DNA from: CAVRQM01 sp963838805
Lineage (GTDB): Bacteria > Pseudomonadota > Alphaproteobacteria > Acetobacterales > Acetobacteraceae
DNA length: 64,000 nt
NCBI GenBank assembly: GCA_963838805.1
Contig: CAWISK010000010.1
Span: forward strand, 1 to 64,000
Direction: 5' to 3'
This document shows, one piece after another, positions 46,277 through 55,411 of the stretch; position 1 is the stretch's first letter, and each line of letters begins with the position of its first letter. Position numbers and translations under genes: made by a program. The notes below the pieces were generated by a model that was given only the letters and a program-made list of their open reading frames with translations, ran no database searches and was not told where the DNA came from.

Positions 46277-47975
46277 ATGTCCGCCGGCCGAGTCCCAAGG
46301 CCGCGATCGCTGCTGGCCATCGGCCCGCTGACGCGGCGGGTGCGGCTGGTCGCCGGGCTGGTGCTGTTCACCTATGTCGCGACGCACCTGATCGATCACA
46401 GCCTGGGCAATGCCAGCGTCGCGGCCATGAACACGATGCTCGTGGGGCAGAAATGGTTCTGGCGCGGGGTGATCGGCAGCACCCTGTTCTGGGGGGCGCT
46501 GACCGTTCACGCCTGCCTCGGCCTGTGGTCGCTCTATGCCCGGCGCTATGTCGGCTGGACCCGCACCGAAATCCTGCAACTGGTGCTGGGCCTGTCGATC
46601 CTGCCGATGCTGGCCAACCACATGACGGTGACGCGGCTCACCTACACTCTCTACGGCCACGACAAGACCTATGCGCAGGAACTGCATTCCCTCTGGCTCG
46701 CGGCACCCGCCTGGGGCGTTCTGCAACTCGCGGTCCTGGTGGTCGCCTGGACGCATGCCTGCATCGGGCTGGGCCGGGCGGCGCGGCTGCTGCCCTGGTA
46801 CCCACGCTGGCGCGCGCCGCTGCTGGCCGCCGCCGTGCTGCTGCCGGTGCTCGCCATGCTGGGCTTCGCGCAGGGCGTGCGCGAGCAGGCGCGGATCGAG
46901 GCGCAGCCCGGCTGGCACGCCGATGCGCCGCGCGTCGAAGCGCCGGCACAGGCAGCCACGCTGCGGGAAGTACGCAATGCCTTCCTGGTGCTCTATGCGG
47001 CGGCGATCCTGGCGATCCTGGCGGCACGGATCGCACGGCACTGGCACGAGACGCGACGGCGCGGCATCTCGGTGCGCTATCCGGACGGGCAGGTGGCGCG
47101 CATTCCGCGCGGCCTTTCGGTGCTCGACGCTAGCCGCATGATCGGCCTGCCGCACGCTTCCGTCTGCGGCGGACGGGGGCGCTGCTCCACCTGCCGCGTA
47201 CGGGTCGCGGCACCCCCTGGCCATCTGCCTCCGCCGCTGTCCGGCGAGCGGCGCGTGCTGGACTGGGTCGGCATGAACCCGGCCCTGGTTCGACTGGCCT
47301 GCCAGCTTCGGCCTGTGGGCGATCTGTCGGTCTCACCGCTGGTGCCGCCGGATCTTGCGGACCAGTACGTGGCGGGGAACCACGCACGCGCCGCCGGCGA
47401 GGAACGGTTCGTGGCGGCGCTGTTCGTCGACATGCGCGACAGCACAAGGCTTGCCGGAGACTCGCCTGCCCTATGACAGCGTGTTCCTGGTCGGCCGCTT
47501 CATCACCGCGATGGCGCGCGCAGTGACCGAAGCGGGCGGCGTGCCGAACCAGTTCGTGGGGGACGGCGTGTTCGCTTTGTTCGGCCTGCGGCGCGATCCC
47601 GCAAGCGCCTGCAACGCGGTTCTGGAGGCGGTGGCGCGGATCGAGGCGGCGCTGGCGCTGCTGAACGCCGAAATGGCGGAGCAGGCCGGTCAGCCGATTC
47701 GCGCCGGCGTGGGCGTGCATTGCGGGCCGGCCATCGTTGGCGAGATCGGCTTCGGCCGGCACGTCACCACGACAGCGCTGGGCGACGTCGTCAACACGGC
47801 GGCACGATTGCAATCAATGACACGCGAATTCGAGTGTCGCGCGATCGTCTCCGACGCCGTGTTCGCCCGCGCCGGCATGACGCCGCGCGGCATCGCGCGC
47901 GAGGTCAGCCTGCGCGGCCGCGCGGCACCGCTCGCGGTGCATCTTGTGGACGAAGCCGTGACGACACCGATGTGA
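46271..47975 (+). CDS. CyaC-like membrane adenylate cyclase with heme-type anchor and [2Fe-2S] domain, one frameshift
   Basis: About 567 residues in three parts. Residues 1-265 are a six-helix membrane anchor with His in THLIDHSLG, ALTVHACLGL, LANHMTVTRL and AWTHACIGLG, the tetra-His pattern of diheme-B succinate:quinone oxidoreductase anchors. A plant-type [2Fe-2S] ferredoxin domain follows: CGGRGRCSTC and a distal Cys in RLACQLRP. The C-terminus is a class III cyclase with metal Asp in FVDMRDSTRLA and VGDGVFALFG and the GDVVNTAARL motif. This matches CyaC of Sinorhizobium meliloti, whose activity responds to the quinone pool. One extra G near 47456 shifts frame inside the cyclase domain. 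The usual Lys before the second metal Asp appears to be Gln (NQFVGDG). ATG 46271 or 46277 lies in or next to the LexA box. Confidence 0.85.
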
Positions 47976-48048
47976 CTCGCGTAACACGCTCGCGCCGCGG
48001 CGGCGCGCATTGGTCCCCGCCTCAGCAACACCATCGCGGGAGACCAGC

Positions 48049-50013
48049 ATGGCCTATGGCTTCACGACACTCGGTGACAACGCCGATCCCACCTTCAACC
48101 AGCTTCTCGGGATCAACAACGCGGGCGAGATCGCCGGCTATTTCGGCAGCGGCACGCCGGCGGCGACGCATCCGAACAAGGGCTACACGATCCAGCAATC
48201 CTACTCCCAGGCGTCATTCACCAACGAGAATTTTCCGAACTCCGCCCAGACGCAGGTGACGGGGCTGAACAGCTTCGGGCTCACCGTGGGCTTTCAGGTC
48301 GACGCGGCGGGCAACAATCTGGGATTCGTGGACCAGAACGGAACCTTCACCTCCGTGCTCGATCCGAACCTGCCGGCGGGATCGGTTGCCGCCGGCACCG
48401 CCTTCGAGCAATTGCTCGGTGTCAACGACTCTGGCATGGCGGTTGGCTTCTACAATGACGCTGGCGGCAATGCGCACGGCTTCGAATACAACATCGCCGA
48501 TGGCGCATTTGCCGAAATCGATGTCGCGGGTGCCACGGCGACGACGGTCACAGGCATCAACAATGCGGGCGTCCTCTCCGGCTTCGACGTGGTGGGCGGC
48601 GTCACGGAGGGCTTCATCGACAATGCCGGCACCATCACTCAGCTCACCGGCCCGGCGGGCGCTACCTTCACGCAGGCACTCGGCCTGAACAACGAAGGCC
48701 AGGTGGTCGGCGACTATATGGACGCCAACGGCAACACGCACGGCTTCGTCTACAACACCGGCACCGGCACTTATGCGACCATCGACGATCCGAACGAGGG
48801 CGTGGTGAATGGCGTCACCTCCACGACCGTCAATGGCATCAACGATCAGGGCCAGTTGGTCGGCTTCTACACCGATGCCAACGGCAACGTGGACGGGATG
48901 CTGGCGACCGTGCAGCAGGTGGTGGCGGTTGTGACCGATCCCACGGCCGGCAGCACGCTTGCGGTCGCGGCCGGCTCGGGCGGCATCGAGGCGGGCGGCA
49001 GCAACGCCGTGGTGCTGGTGGATCGTGGGGTGGGCGACGTGCAGCTCATCGCCAATGCCGGCGACGACACGCTGGTCGCAGGGGCCTCCGGCGATACGCT
49101 GGCGGGAGGCCCGGGCAACGACACGTTCTTCACCGGGGCTGGCAGCAGCGGCAACCGCATCTTCCTCGGCGGCGGACAGAACACGGTGGCCGCCGCGGGT
49201 GCCGCGACTGTGGTGCAGAGCACCGGCAACGATGTGGTGTTCGGGGGTACCGGCACAGTGGCGTTCGGCGGCCAGGCGGGCAGCAGCCTGCTGTTCGTGG
49301 CGAACGGATCCGGACCCGATACGGTGGTTGCCGGCGCGGGCAATGTCACCGCCTTTGCCGGCGCGTCGAGTGGCACGGAAATCGTCGGTGGCTCAGGTCA
49401 CACGACGTTCGTGGGCGGCAGCGGTCCCAGCAGCTTTGTCGGCGGCAGCGGGACGTCCTTCGTCTGGGGTGGCAGCGGCGGCGGTCTCATCCAGGGCGGC
49501 ACCGGCTCGGGCATCTATGTCGGCGCGGCACACTCCAACACGCAGATCGTCGCGGGCGAGGGCAGCAGCCAAATCTACGTGGGCGACGGCAACAGCGTGT
49601 TCCTGCAAGGTGGTGCCAACGACACCGTCGCGGCCAGCGGCGGCAACGTGACGCTGGTGGGCGCCGGCTCGTCGGGCAACAATTTGTTCGTGCTGGGCAG
49701 CGGCAATGACCAGTTGAACGAGGGCTCCGGCGCCAACACGACGTTCGTCGGATCCGGCCACGCCAGCATCGCCGGCGGACTGGGCCCCGACCTGTACGAA
49801 GTGGTGCATGGCCTGGCCGGCGGCGTTGACATGATCAGCAACTTCAAAATCGGCACCGATCTGGTGCAGCTCAGCGGCTACGGCGCCGGCGAGGTGCAGA
49901 ACGATCTGGCCCATGCGAGCGTCGGCGGCGGCTCGACGCTGCTGACGTTGAGCGACGGGACGAAGCTGAATTTCCTGGGGGTGACGAACCTGACGGCACA
50001 TTCGTTCGTGTAG
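48049..50013 (+). CDS. HAF-repeat and glycine-rich secreted protein, probable type I substrate
   Basis: A 654-residue protein without a Sec signal. Residues 1-285 hold six HAF-like repeats of about 45 residues, each with a core such as GINNAGEIAGYF, GVNDSGMAVGFY or GINDQGQLVGFY, typical of extracellular beta structures. Residues 300-590 are Gly/Ser/Asn-rich, with RTX-like units (AGDDTLVAGASGDTLAGG). The last 60 residues resemble a type I secretion signal and match the C-terminus of the neighbouring protease. GGGAG lies before ATG 48049. No catalytic motif is seen; an adhesin or surface matrix role is plausible. It converges on the protease gene. Confidence 0.75.
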   Translation: MAYGFTTLGDNADPTFNQLLGINNAGEIAGYFGSGTPAATHPNKGYTIQQSYSQASFTNENFPNSAQTQVTGLNSFGLTVGFQVDAAGNNLGFVDQNGTFTSVLDPNLPAGSVAAGTAFEQLLGVNDSGMAVGFYNDAGGNAHGFEYNIADGAFAEIDVAGATATTVTGINNAGVLSGFDVVGGVTEGFIDNAGTITQLTGPAGATFTQALGLNNEGQVVGDYMDANGNTHGFVYNTGTGTYATIDDPNEGVVNGVTSTTVNGINDQGQLVGFYTDANGNVDGMLATVQQVVAVVTDPTAGSTLAVAAGSGGIEAGGSNAVVLVDRGVGDVQLIANAGDDTLVAGASGDTLAGGPGNDTFFTGAGSSGNRIFLGGGQNTVAAAGAATVVQSTGNDVVFGGTGTVAFGGQAGSSLLFVANGSGPDTVVAGAGNVTAFAGASSGTEIVGGSGHTTFVGGSGPSSFVGGSGTSFVWGGSGGGLIQGGTGSGIYVGAAHSNTQIVAGEGSSQIYVGDGNSVFLQGGANDTVAASGGNVTLVGAGSSGNNLFVLGSGNDQLNEGSGANTTFVGSGHASIAGGLGPDLYEVVHGLAGGVDMISNFKIGTDLVQLSGYGAGEVQNDLAHASVGGGSTLLTLSDGTKLNFLGVTNLTAHSFV

Positions 50014-50031
50014 GTGTTGAAGAGGACGATG

Positions 50032-50053
50032 GGCCCGGCAGCGATGCCGGGCC
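50032..50053. terminator. Hairpin between convergent secreted-protein genes
   Basis: A perfect 9-bp stem (GGCCCGGCA/TGCCGGGCC) with loop GCGA lies 19 bp after the stop of the HAF gene and before the stop of the protease gene. It may act in both directions; no T-run is visible. Confidence 0.6.
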
Positions 50054-50145
50054 GTGGCCACCCAAACTGACCCGCTACCGCGAACCTCTCGACGAAGAAC
50101 AGTGCCGGCAGGTGCGCCCTGCCCTGCGCGGGCCGCCAGGGTGGC

Positions 50146-52263
50146 TCAGGCGAAGGACGACGATCCGACGCCGTGGGTGTTCATGAACCAGATTTGCGTG
50201 TGGTCCGCCAGCGTGACCAGCGTGTTGCCGCCCGATTGCACCTGCGAGGCGACCGCCGTCTGATCGGCGCCCGCGCCGTAGCCGATCAGGAACACGTAGT
50301 CGCGGCTCGCATCCCAGTTGCTGATGATGTCGGTGCCGCCGACGCGGCCATTGATGAACAGCAGCCCGTTGATGCCGCCGCCGACGTTCAGCGTGTCGTT
50401 GCCGCTGCCCGCCGCCATGAAATCGTTGGCGCCGCCCAGCATCACGTCGTTGCCGCTGCCGGCATAGATGACATCCCCGGCACCCGCGGCGGTCGCGTTC
50501 ACCGTCTCGGCGCCGGCGCGCATCACCACCGTGTCCTCGGCCGGGTTGGCCAGGGTGATGAGGTCGCCCGAGCCGTTCCCGAAGATGATGGTGGCGCCGC
50601 CATTCGCCACCAGCCGGTTGTTGCCGCCCATCCCGCCCACCAGCAGCCCGCCGCCGGCACCGCCCTGTACCGTCTCGCTGCTGGCGCCGAAACTCGCGAA
50701 CACGTTGTAGCCGGCGCCACCATGCGCCATGAGATTGCCGTCGCCATAGGCGTAAAGGCCGCCGCTGCCGCCGGTCACGGTCACCGCGGCACCGACCACC
50801 GTGTCGGTGGTGGCGCCGCCCTGGTAGACGAGGCCGCCGGAGTTGCCGTAGACGAGATTCCCCGCCGCGCCCTGGGCACCCGCGGCCGTCACCTCGGTAA
50901 ACCCGGTGGTTGCCACCAGCGTATCGGCGCCGCCCAGCCAGACCCGGGCCAGGACGCCGCGCAGAAACAGCACGTCCCCGCCGCCCTCGAGAGAAATCGA
51001 GCCGCCGACATTGCTGGAAATCGTGTCGGCGCTGCCTATGAACGCCAGCGCGCCGATGCCGACCAGCGTGTCGCTGACCCCGGCGCCGCTCACCACGCGC
51101 GCGGGGCCGGCATACAGATCCCGGAAAGCGCCGCCGCTGAGCGGGATGACCGCCTCATTGGCGGCCCCGCCGCCCACGATGCTGTCGCTCTGGCCGTTCA
51201 CGACGAAGGTCGTGTCGCCAGGGCCGCCGATGACCGTGTCAATGGCCGTGCCGTAGGCGATGCCGATATCGTTGGTCATGCCATCGACGCTGCTGAAGGC
51301 GCCGGGCCGCAAATCGATCGTCGCCGGCGCGCCGAAGCCCGACACGTCGAGCGTGTTGCCCACACCCGCGTCCCAGAGTGTCACCACCGGCGCGGTATTG
51401 ATGGTGAAGTCGAAAAACGGCTCGATCGGGCCTGTGATGTTGCAGTGAAAGCCGAACACCTGCCCGCCCGACAGCGGCGAGTTGGTGGCCACGCCGTAGA
51501 GTCGCTGGGCGGCCAGGATGTCGAGCGGCATCCAGGTCGTCGGCTCCCGATAGTAGCCGTCGGGGCTCAGGCCCCAGTTGGTGCCGCTCACAGGGTAATC
51601 CGCGGAATAGCGGGCCGGCGCCCAGGGGTCGATGTACGACATGATCGACCACTGCCGGGTGTCATATGGCCCGAGCTGCTGGGTCATCGGGCTGACCGCG
51701 CCGTTGTACGGACCGGCGTGACCCAGGCCCAGGACGTGGCCGAGCTCATGGACCACCGTGTCCACGCCGTAGCCGCCATTGGCCGTGAATGAACTGAGGC
51801 CGGATATGTTGAGCTGGCGGGGATCGAACATGACCGCGGCCCCTTGCAGGGAGCCGATATAGGGAGTGCCAATGCCGGCCGGCCCGATGGGCGCCTCATA
51901 GGTGCCGGTCGCGGCGCTGCCGTCACCGTCATAGTGGAACAAGATGCTGGCCGAGGAGGGAGTGGCGGCGAGGGTGAAGTTAATGTTGGCGACCGCCGAC
52001 CACAGAGCCAGCCCCGCCACGATCATCGCCTCGTCCGCCGGGTTCCAGTTGCCACTGGGATCGAAGGCGTAGGTGATGGTTCCCCCGGCCGTGCCAGGGA
52101 CAACGCTGCCCCATTTTCGGGCGAACGAATCGTCGTATTGCCACCAGTCGGAGGCAGCGCCGTCCCCGTTCGCGTCGACGCCGCTCAGATAGGACAGTGC
52201 GTAGGACACATCCGCCGACCATGGCTGTAGCGGGTCGATCAGAGCATTGCCGGCACGGATCAT
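50146..52263 (-). CDS. Serralysin-like M10 metalloprotease, type I secreted
   Basis: A 705-residue extracellular zinc protease. The metzincin motif HELGHVLGLGH lies at nt 51718-51750 and the Met-turn SIMSY at 51634-51648. A calcium-binding M10 C domain starts near FDFTINTAPVVTLWDAG. Gly-rich beta-roll repeats follow, with only two good RTX units (GSGNDVMLGG, GSGNDTLNVGG). The end, GGNTLVTLADHTQIWF and SSSFA, resembles a type I secretion signal. No Sec signal is present, as expected. The ATG at 52263 is chosen for its GGGA; in-frame starts at 52269 and a TTG at 52362 are alternatives. No type I exporter genes lie in the window. Confidence 0.85.
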   Translation of the reverse strand: MIRAGNALIDPLQPWSADVSYALSYLSGVDANGDGAASDWWQYDDSFARKWGSVVPGTAGGTITYAFDPSGNWNPADEAMIVAGLALWSAVANINFTLAATPSSASILFHYDGDGSAATGTYEAPIGPAGIGTPYIGSLQGAAVMFDPRQLNISGLSSFTANGGYGVDTVVHELGHVLGLGHAGPYNGAVSPMTQQLGPYDTRQWSIMSYIDPWAPARYSADYPVSGTNWGLSPDGYYREPTTWMPLDILAAQRLYGVATNSPLSGGQVFGFHCNITGPIEPFFDFTINTAPVVTLWDAGVGNTLDVSGFGAPATIDLRPGAFSSVDGMTNDIGIAYGTAIDTVIGGPGDTTFVVNGQSDSIVGGGAANEAVIPLSGGAFRDLYAGPARVVSGAGVSDTLVGIGALAFIGSADTISSNVGGSISLEGGGDVLFLRGVLARVWLGGADTLVATTGFTEVTAAGAQGAAGNLVYGNSGGLVYQGGATTDTVVGAAVTVTGGSGGLYAYGDGNLMAHGGAGYNVFASFGASSETVQGGAGGGLLVGGMGGNNRLVANGGATIIFGNGSGDLITLANPAEDTVVMRAGAETVNATAAGAGDVIYAGSGNDVMLGGANDFMAAGSGNDTLNVGGGINGLLFINGRVGGTDIISNWDASRDYVFLIGYGAGADQTAVASQVQSGGNTLVTLADHTQIWFMNTHGVGSSSFA

Positions 52264-52320
52264 GGGCATTTCCCAGGGCCAGGAGCGGAAGGCTTCCAGT
52301 AGAACGCGGACGAAATCCTC

Positions 52321-52330
52321 TCCTATAGGA
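52321..52330. promoter_or_regulatory. Palindrome in protease/regulator divergent region
   Basis: TCCTATAGGA is a perfect 10-bp palindrome 58 bp upstream of the protease ATG. It could be an operator; there is no experimental or family support. Confidence 0.25.
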
Positions 52331-52371
52331 ATATCCGCGCCGCATGAGGAACGAAACTGCAAAGATTCGTG

Positions 52372-52383
52372 GTTGCGCGCAAC
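52372..52383. promoter_or_regulatory. Palindrome in protease/regulator divergent region
   Basis: GTTGCGCGCAAC is a perfect 12-bp palindrome between the divergent protease and regulator genes, a candidate operator for the regulator at 52472. Confidence 0.3.
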
Positions 52384-52471
52384 GGGCCATCTGTTCCAAA
52401 AGCGCTGTCACGACCATTTAACAGCAATGAACGCGGCGCGGACTTCCACAGACGGACCGTAAGGAGCCTGT

Positions 52472-53230
52472 ATGCGCCTGCTGATCGCCAAGCTCGCCAG
52501 CGCCTCGGTCCAGAGCGTATCGGTCGCCCTGAACTCTCAGACCGACCTGGCCGATCTCGCGACCGACCTCGACAGCTGCGTGCAGTTGGTGCGTGGCGGC
52601 GGCTACGATCTGGTCGTGGTGATCGTGGGTCAGACGCGGTTGCGGGCGCGCGACGCCGTGGCACGGCTGCGGCGCGAGGCCGGCAACGTGCCGATGATCG
52701 TGCTGACCGAACCCGCTGGGCAGGAGGCCGCACCAGAGGCCGGCGCGCTGTCGGCCGCACAGAAGCAGGGCAGCGGCGCCCGCCCGGCCAGCGCCCTCGC
52801 CGAGCTGATCGAGACGAGCGGGGAAGCGATGATCGCTTCACCCTGGATGTGGGACGAGCCCTCGCAGGCTGGGGCGGCGGAGCCGCCCAGGGCGCGGATC
52901 CATCGCGGGCGCGGGCCGCGGCGGCTGTTCGTCGATCATCACAACGAATTGCTGCGCGTGGACGACCAGCCGGTGGGACTGAGCCAGGCGGAGTTCCGCA
53001 TCTTCGCCCGGCTGTGGGAAAGCCGGGGCCAGATCGTCAGCGCCGAGGATCTGATGGGCGCGATCTACGGCCAGGGCGAGCGTCCCGCCAGCCGCGTGCT
53101 GCCGGTGTTCCTGTTCAAGCTCCGGCGCAAGCTGACGCCGCTCGGCCTGGGCGACCTGATCGAGACCGCCGTGGGGCGCGGCTTCACCATCCGCGAGGCG
53201 GAGCTGGAAGCCGCCCACGCCCACGCCTGA
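52472..53230 (+). CDS. CtrA/OmpR-like winged-helix regulator with degenerate receiver
   Basis: A 252-residue protein. Residues about 1-85 resemble a receiver domain (MRLLIAKLASASVQSVSVAL, GYDLVVVIVGQTRLRARDAV) but lack the acidic pair and the phospho-acceptor Asp, so phosphorylation is unlikely. A disordered Ala/Gly linker leads to a winged-helix DNA-binding domain (LLRVDDQPVGLSQAEFRIFA, LWESRGQIVSAEDLM, LIETAVGRGFTI) like those of CtrA and OmpR. AAGGAG at 52461-52466 supports ATG 52472. It is divergent from the protease, which it may control (inference). The amidase gene follows 22 bp downstream. Confidence 0.8.
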   Translation: MRLLIAKLASASVQSVSVALNSQTDLADLATDLDSCVQLVRGGGYDLVVVIVGQTRLRARDAVARLRREAGNVPMIVLTEPAGQEAAPEAGALSAAQKQGSGARPASALAELIETSGEAMIASPWMWDEPSQAGAAEPPRARIHRGRGPRRLFVDHHNELLRVDDQPVGLSQAEFRIFARLWESRGQIVSAEDLMGAIYGQGERPASRVLPVFLFKLRRKLTPLGLGDLIETAVGRGFTIREAELEAAHAHA

Positions 53231-53252
53231 ATCTCCGACCCGTCCGCACAGG

Positions 53253-54635
53253 TTGGACCCCTTGGCCGGCGCCGATGCGCTCTGCCGCCTCGGCGCCGCC
53301 GAACTGGCCGCCGCCTATGCCGCGCGGAACGTGTCGCCTGTCGAGGTCACGCGGGCCTGCCTCGCGCGCGCCGAGGCAGTGCAGGCCACGCTCAACGCCT
53401 TCACCCTGATCGACCACGAGGGCGCGATGGCCGCCGCCCGCGCGTCGGAGGGGCGCTGGCGCGCGGGAGCCCCGGCGAGCGCCATCGACGGCGTGCCGAC
53501 CACGATCAAGGACATCGTGCAGGTGGCCGGCTGGGCGGTCGGCTATGGCAGTCGCGCGGCGGCGCCCGTCCGCGCGGCGGAGGACGCACCGGCCGTGCGC
53601 CTGCTGCGCAGCGCCGGAGCGGTGCTGCTGGGGCTGACGGCGGTGCCGGAATTCGGCTGGAAGGCCGTGACCGACAGTCCCGCCTGCGGCATCACCCGCA
53701 ATCCGTACGACCCGAGCCTGACGCCGGGTGGTTCCTCCGGCGGTGCCGCCGTGGCGGCAGCGTGCGGCGCGGGGGTGCTGCATCTCGGCACCGACGGCGG
53801 CGGCTCGATCCGGATTCCGGCCGCGTTTTGTGGCGTCGCGGGGCTGAAGCCGAGCTTCGGGCGGGTGCCGGCCTTTCCTGCGAGTTCCTTCGGCACCGTG
53901 GCCCATCTCGGGCCGATCGCCCGCGACCCCGCCGATCTCGCCCTGATGCTGGACGTGCTGAGCGGACGCGATGCGCGCGACTGGTTCCAGTCGCCTCTGC
54001 CCTTCCCGCCCGCCGATGCGGCACCGCTCGACCTGCGCGGTCTGCGCATCGGCGCCTGGGACCGTCCGCCCGAAGGCGATGTGGAGGCCCGACCGGCCGC
54101 CGCTTTCGAGACGGCGCTTGCACGGCTTGACGATGCCGGCGCGATCGTCCGCCGGGTCGCCTTGCCGGGCAATGATGTCGCGGGACTGTTCCGCGTGCAT
54201 TGGTCGGTCGGTGCCGCGCAGCGGCTGCGCGGAATCCCGCCCGACCGGCTGTGGATGGCCGATCCCGGGCTGCTGGAGATGGCGCGGCGGGGCGACGCCG
54301 TAACGCTCGCCGCCTATCTCGACGCGATGGCGGGGCGTGCGGCGTACGGGGCGGCGATGGATGCGCTGCTCGAAACGCACGACGTCCTGGTGTCGCCAGC
54401 CGTGGCTGTCATGCCCTTTGCCGCCGGCTGCGAGACACCGCCGGGATCGGGGATGCGATCCTGGACCGATTGGGCGGGGTTCAGCTATCCGATCAACCTA
54501 GCGCAGGCGCCGGCCTGCGTCGTGCCATGCCCGGATTCCGCAGCCGGACCGCCGCCCGGCCTCCAGTTCATCGCCGCGCGGGGGCAGGACGCCCGCGTCC
54601 TGCGCGCCGCCGCCGCGTTCCTCGCTCTGGGCTGA
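53253..54635 (+). CDS. Amidase (amidase signature family)
   Basis: A 460-residue amidase with the Ser-cisSer-Lys triad. Lys is in GVPTTIKDIVQVAG, the two Ser are in LTPGGSSGGAAVAAACG and LGTDGGGSIRIPAAFCG. Members hydrolyse aliphatic or aromatic amides, or act as GatA; the absence of gatC/gatB nearby and the divergent C-terminus argue against GatA. The start appears to be the TTG at 53253, with a weak upstream site. It is convergent with DUF4167, overlapping closely (stop at 54635, next stop at 54637). Confidence 0.87.
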   Translation: MDPLAGADALCRLGAAELAAAYAARNVSPVEVTRACLARAEAVQATLNAFTLIDHEGAMAAARASEGRWRAGAPASAIDGVPTTIKDIVQVAGWAVGYGSRAAAPVRAAEDAPAVRLLRSAGAVLLGLTAVPEFGWKAVTDSPACGITRNPYDPSLTPGGSSGGAAVAAACGAGVLHLGTDGGGSIRIPAAFCGVAGLKPSFGRVPAFPASSFGTVAHLGPIARDPADLALMLDVLSGRDARDWFQSPLPFPPADAAPLDLRGLRIGAWDRPPEGDVEARPAAAFETALARLDDAGAIVRRVALPGNDVAGLFRVHWSVGAAQRLRGIPPDRLWMADPGLLEMARRGDAVTLAAYLDAMAGRAAYGAAMDALLETHDVLVSPAVAVMPFAAGCETPPGSGMRSWTDWAGFSYPINLAQAPACVVPCPDSAAGPPPGLQFIAARGQDARVLRAAAAFLALG

Positions 54636-54636
54636 G

Positions 54637-55137
54637 CTACGCCTCCGGCGGGGCCGCGGCGATCGGGATGTGGCGCGCTTCCGGCATCGCCGTCGGCTGA
54701 TCCGAGCCGCCGGCTTCCGCGCCGGGCTGCTCCCCAAATCCCGGAAGCTGGCCGTCGGCGTCATCGGCATCGGCCATGCCGTTTCCGTCACCCGCGTCCT
54801 GCATCGAGGGCCGGCGCTGCGGCTGGCCATTCGGCTGCGACTGGCCCTGCTGCGCCTGCGTCATTGCGTTGAGGATGCGGAAATAGTGCTCGGCGTGCTG
54901 GAAATAGCTTTCCGCCATCACCCGGTCGCCCCCGCTCGTAGCGTCCCGCCCGAGTTGCAGATACCGCTCGAAAAGCTGCTGCGCCGTGCCGCGTACCCGC
55001 AAATCAGGGCCGCTGCTGTCGAACACATGGTTGCGGTTCAGCGGAATGCCGCCGTTATGCTGCCGGATCGGGCCGCCACCGCCACCACCGCCGCCACCGC
55101 CGCGATGGTTCCGTCCGCGCATCCGTTTCATGTTCAT
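54637..55137 (-). CDS. DUF4167 domain protein
   Basis: A 166-residue alphaproteobacterial protein. The start MKRMRGRNHRGGG is basic and followed by a run of ten Gly. The conserved DUF4167 core is NRNHVFDSSGPDLRVRGTA, then QQLFERYLQLGRDATSGGD and AESYFQHAEHYFRILNAM. The rest is low complexity. It usually lies directly after prmC, as here. The basic Arg/Gly start suggests RNA binding, but the function is unknown. The Gly run corresponds to a GCC repeat and could vary in length. Confidence 0.88.
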   Translation of the reverse strand: MNMKRMRGRNHRGGGGGGGGGGPIRQHNGGIPLNRNHVFDSSGPDLRVRGTAQQLFERYLQLGRDATSGGDRVMAESYFQHAEHYFRILNAMTQAQQGQSQPNGQPQRRPSMQDAGDGNGMADADDADGQLPGFGEQPGAEAGGSDQPTAMPEARHIPIAAAPPEA

Positions 55138-55411
55138 GCGTATGAGCCGCGCTTTCCTGTCTGCGTTCGTCGGCGGTCAAGGATGTGTCGGCGGGTTGCT
55201 CGCCCGCAGCCACGCCTGCCGCCCGCCCGGGGCACCGTCGCCCGTCCGGCTCGTCGCCGTCCGGGCATCCTGTTCATGGCTTCCACGCGCGGCGCCCTCA
55301 TTCCCCCGAACTCTGCGGGAGCGATGCTGACGATGGGACGTGCCGCGGCACGCGACCCCAGCCGCGCACCCGGAACCTAGTGATCCTCTCCCGCGCTGCC
55401 AACCTGTTTTT

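Noticed and set aside
48049..50013. Repeats in the HAF/Gly-rich gene considered as a CRISPR or tandem DNA repeat
   Set aside because: The periodicity is at protein level with degenerate DNA; no identical repeats with spacers are present.
53253..54635. Amidase considered as GatA of the amidotransferase complex
   Set aside because: No gatB or gatC adjacent and the C-terminal region does not look like GatA; a general amidase is the safer call.
54637..55137. Gly run of DUF4167 considered as a microsatellite phase-variation site
   Set aside because: It is a triplet repeat, so length changes keep the frame; it could alter linker length but not switch expression.
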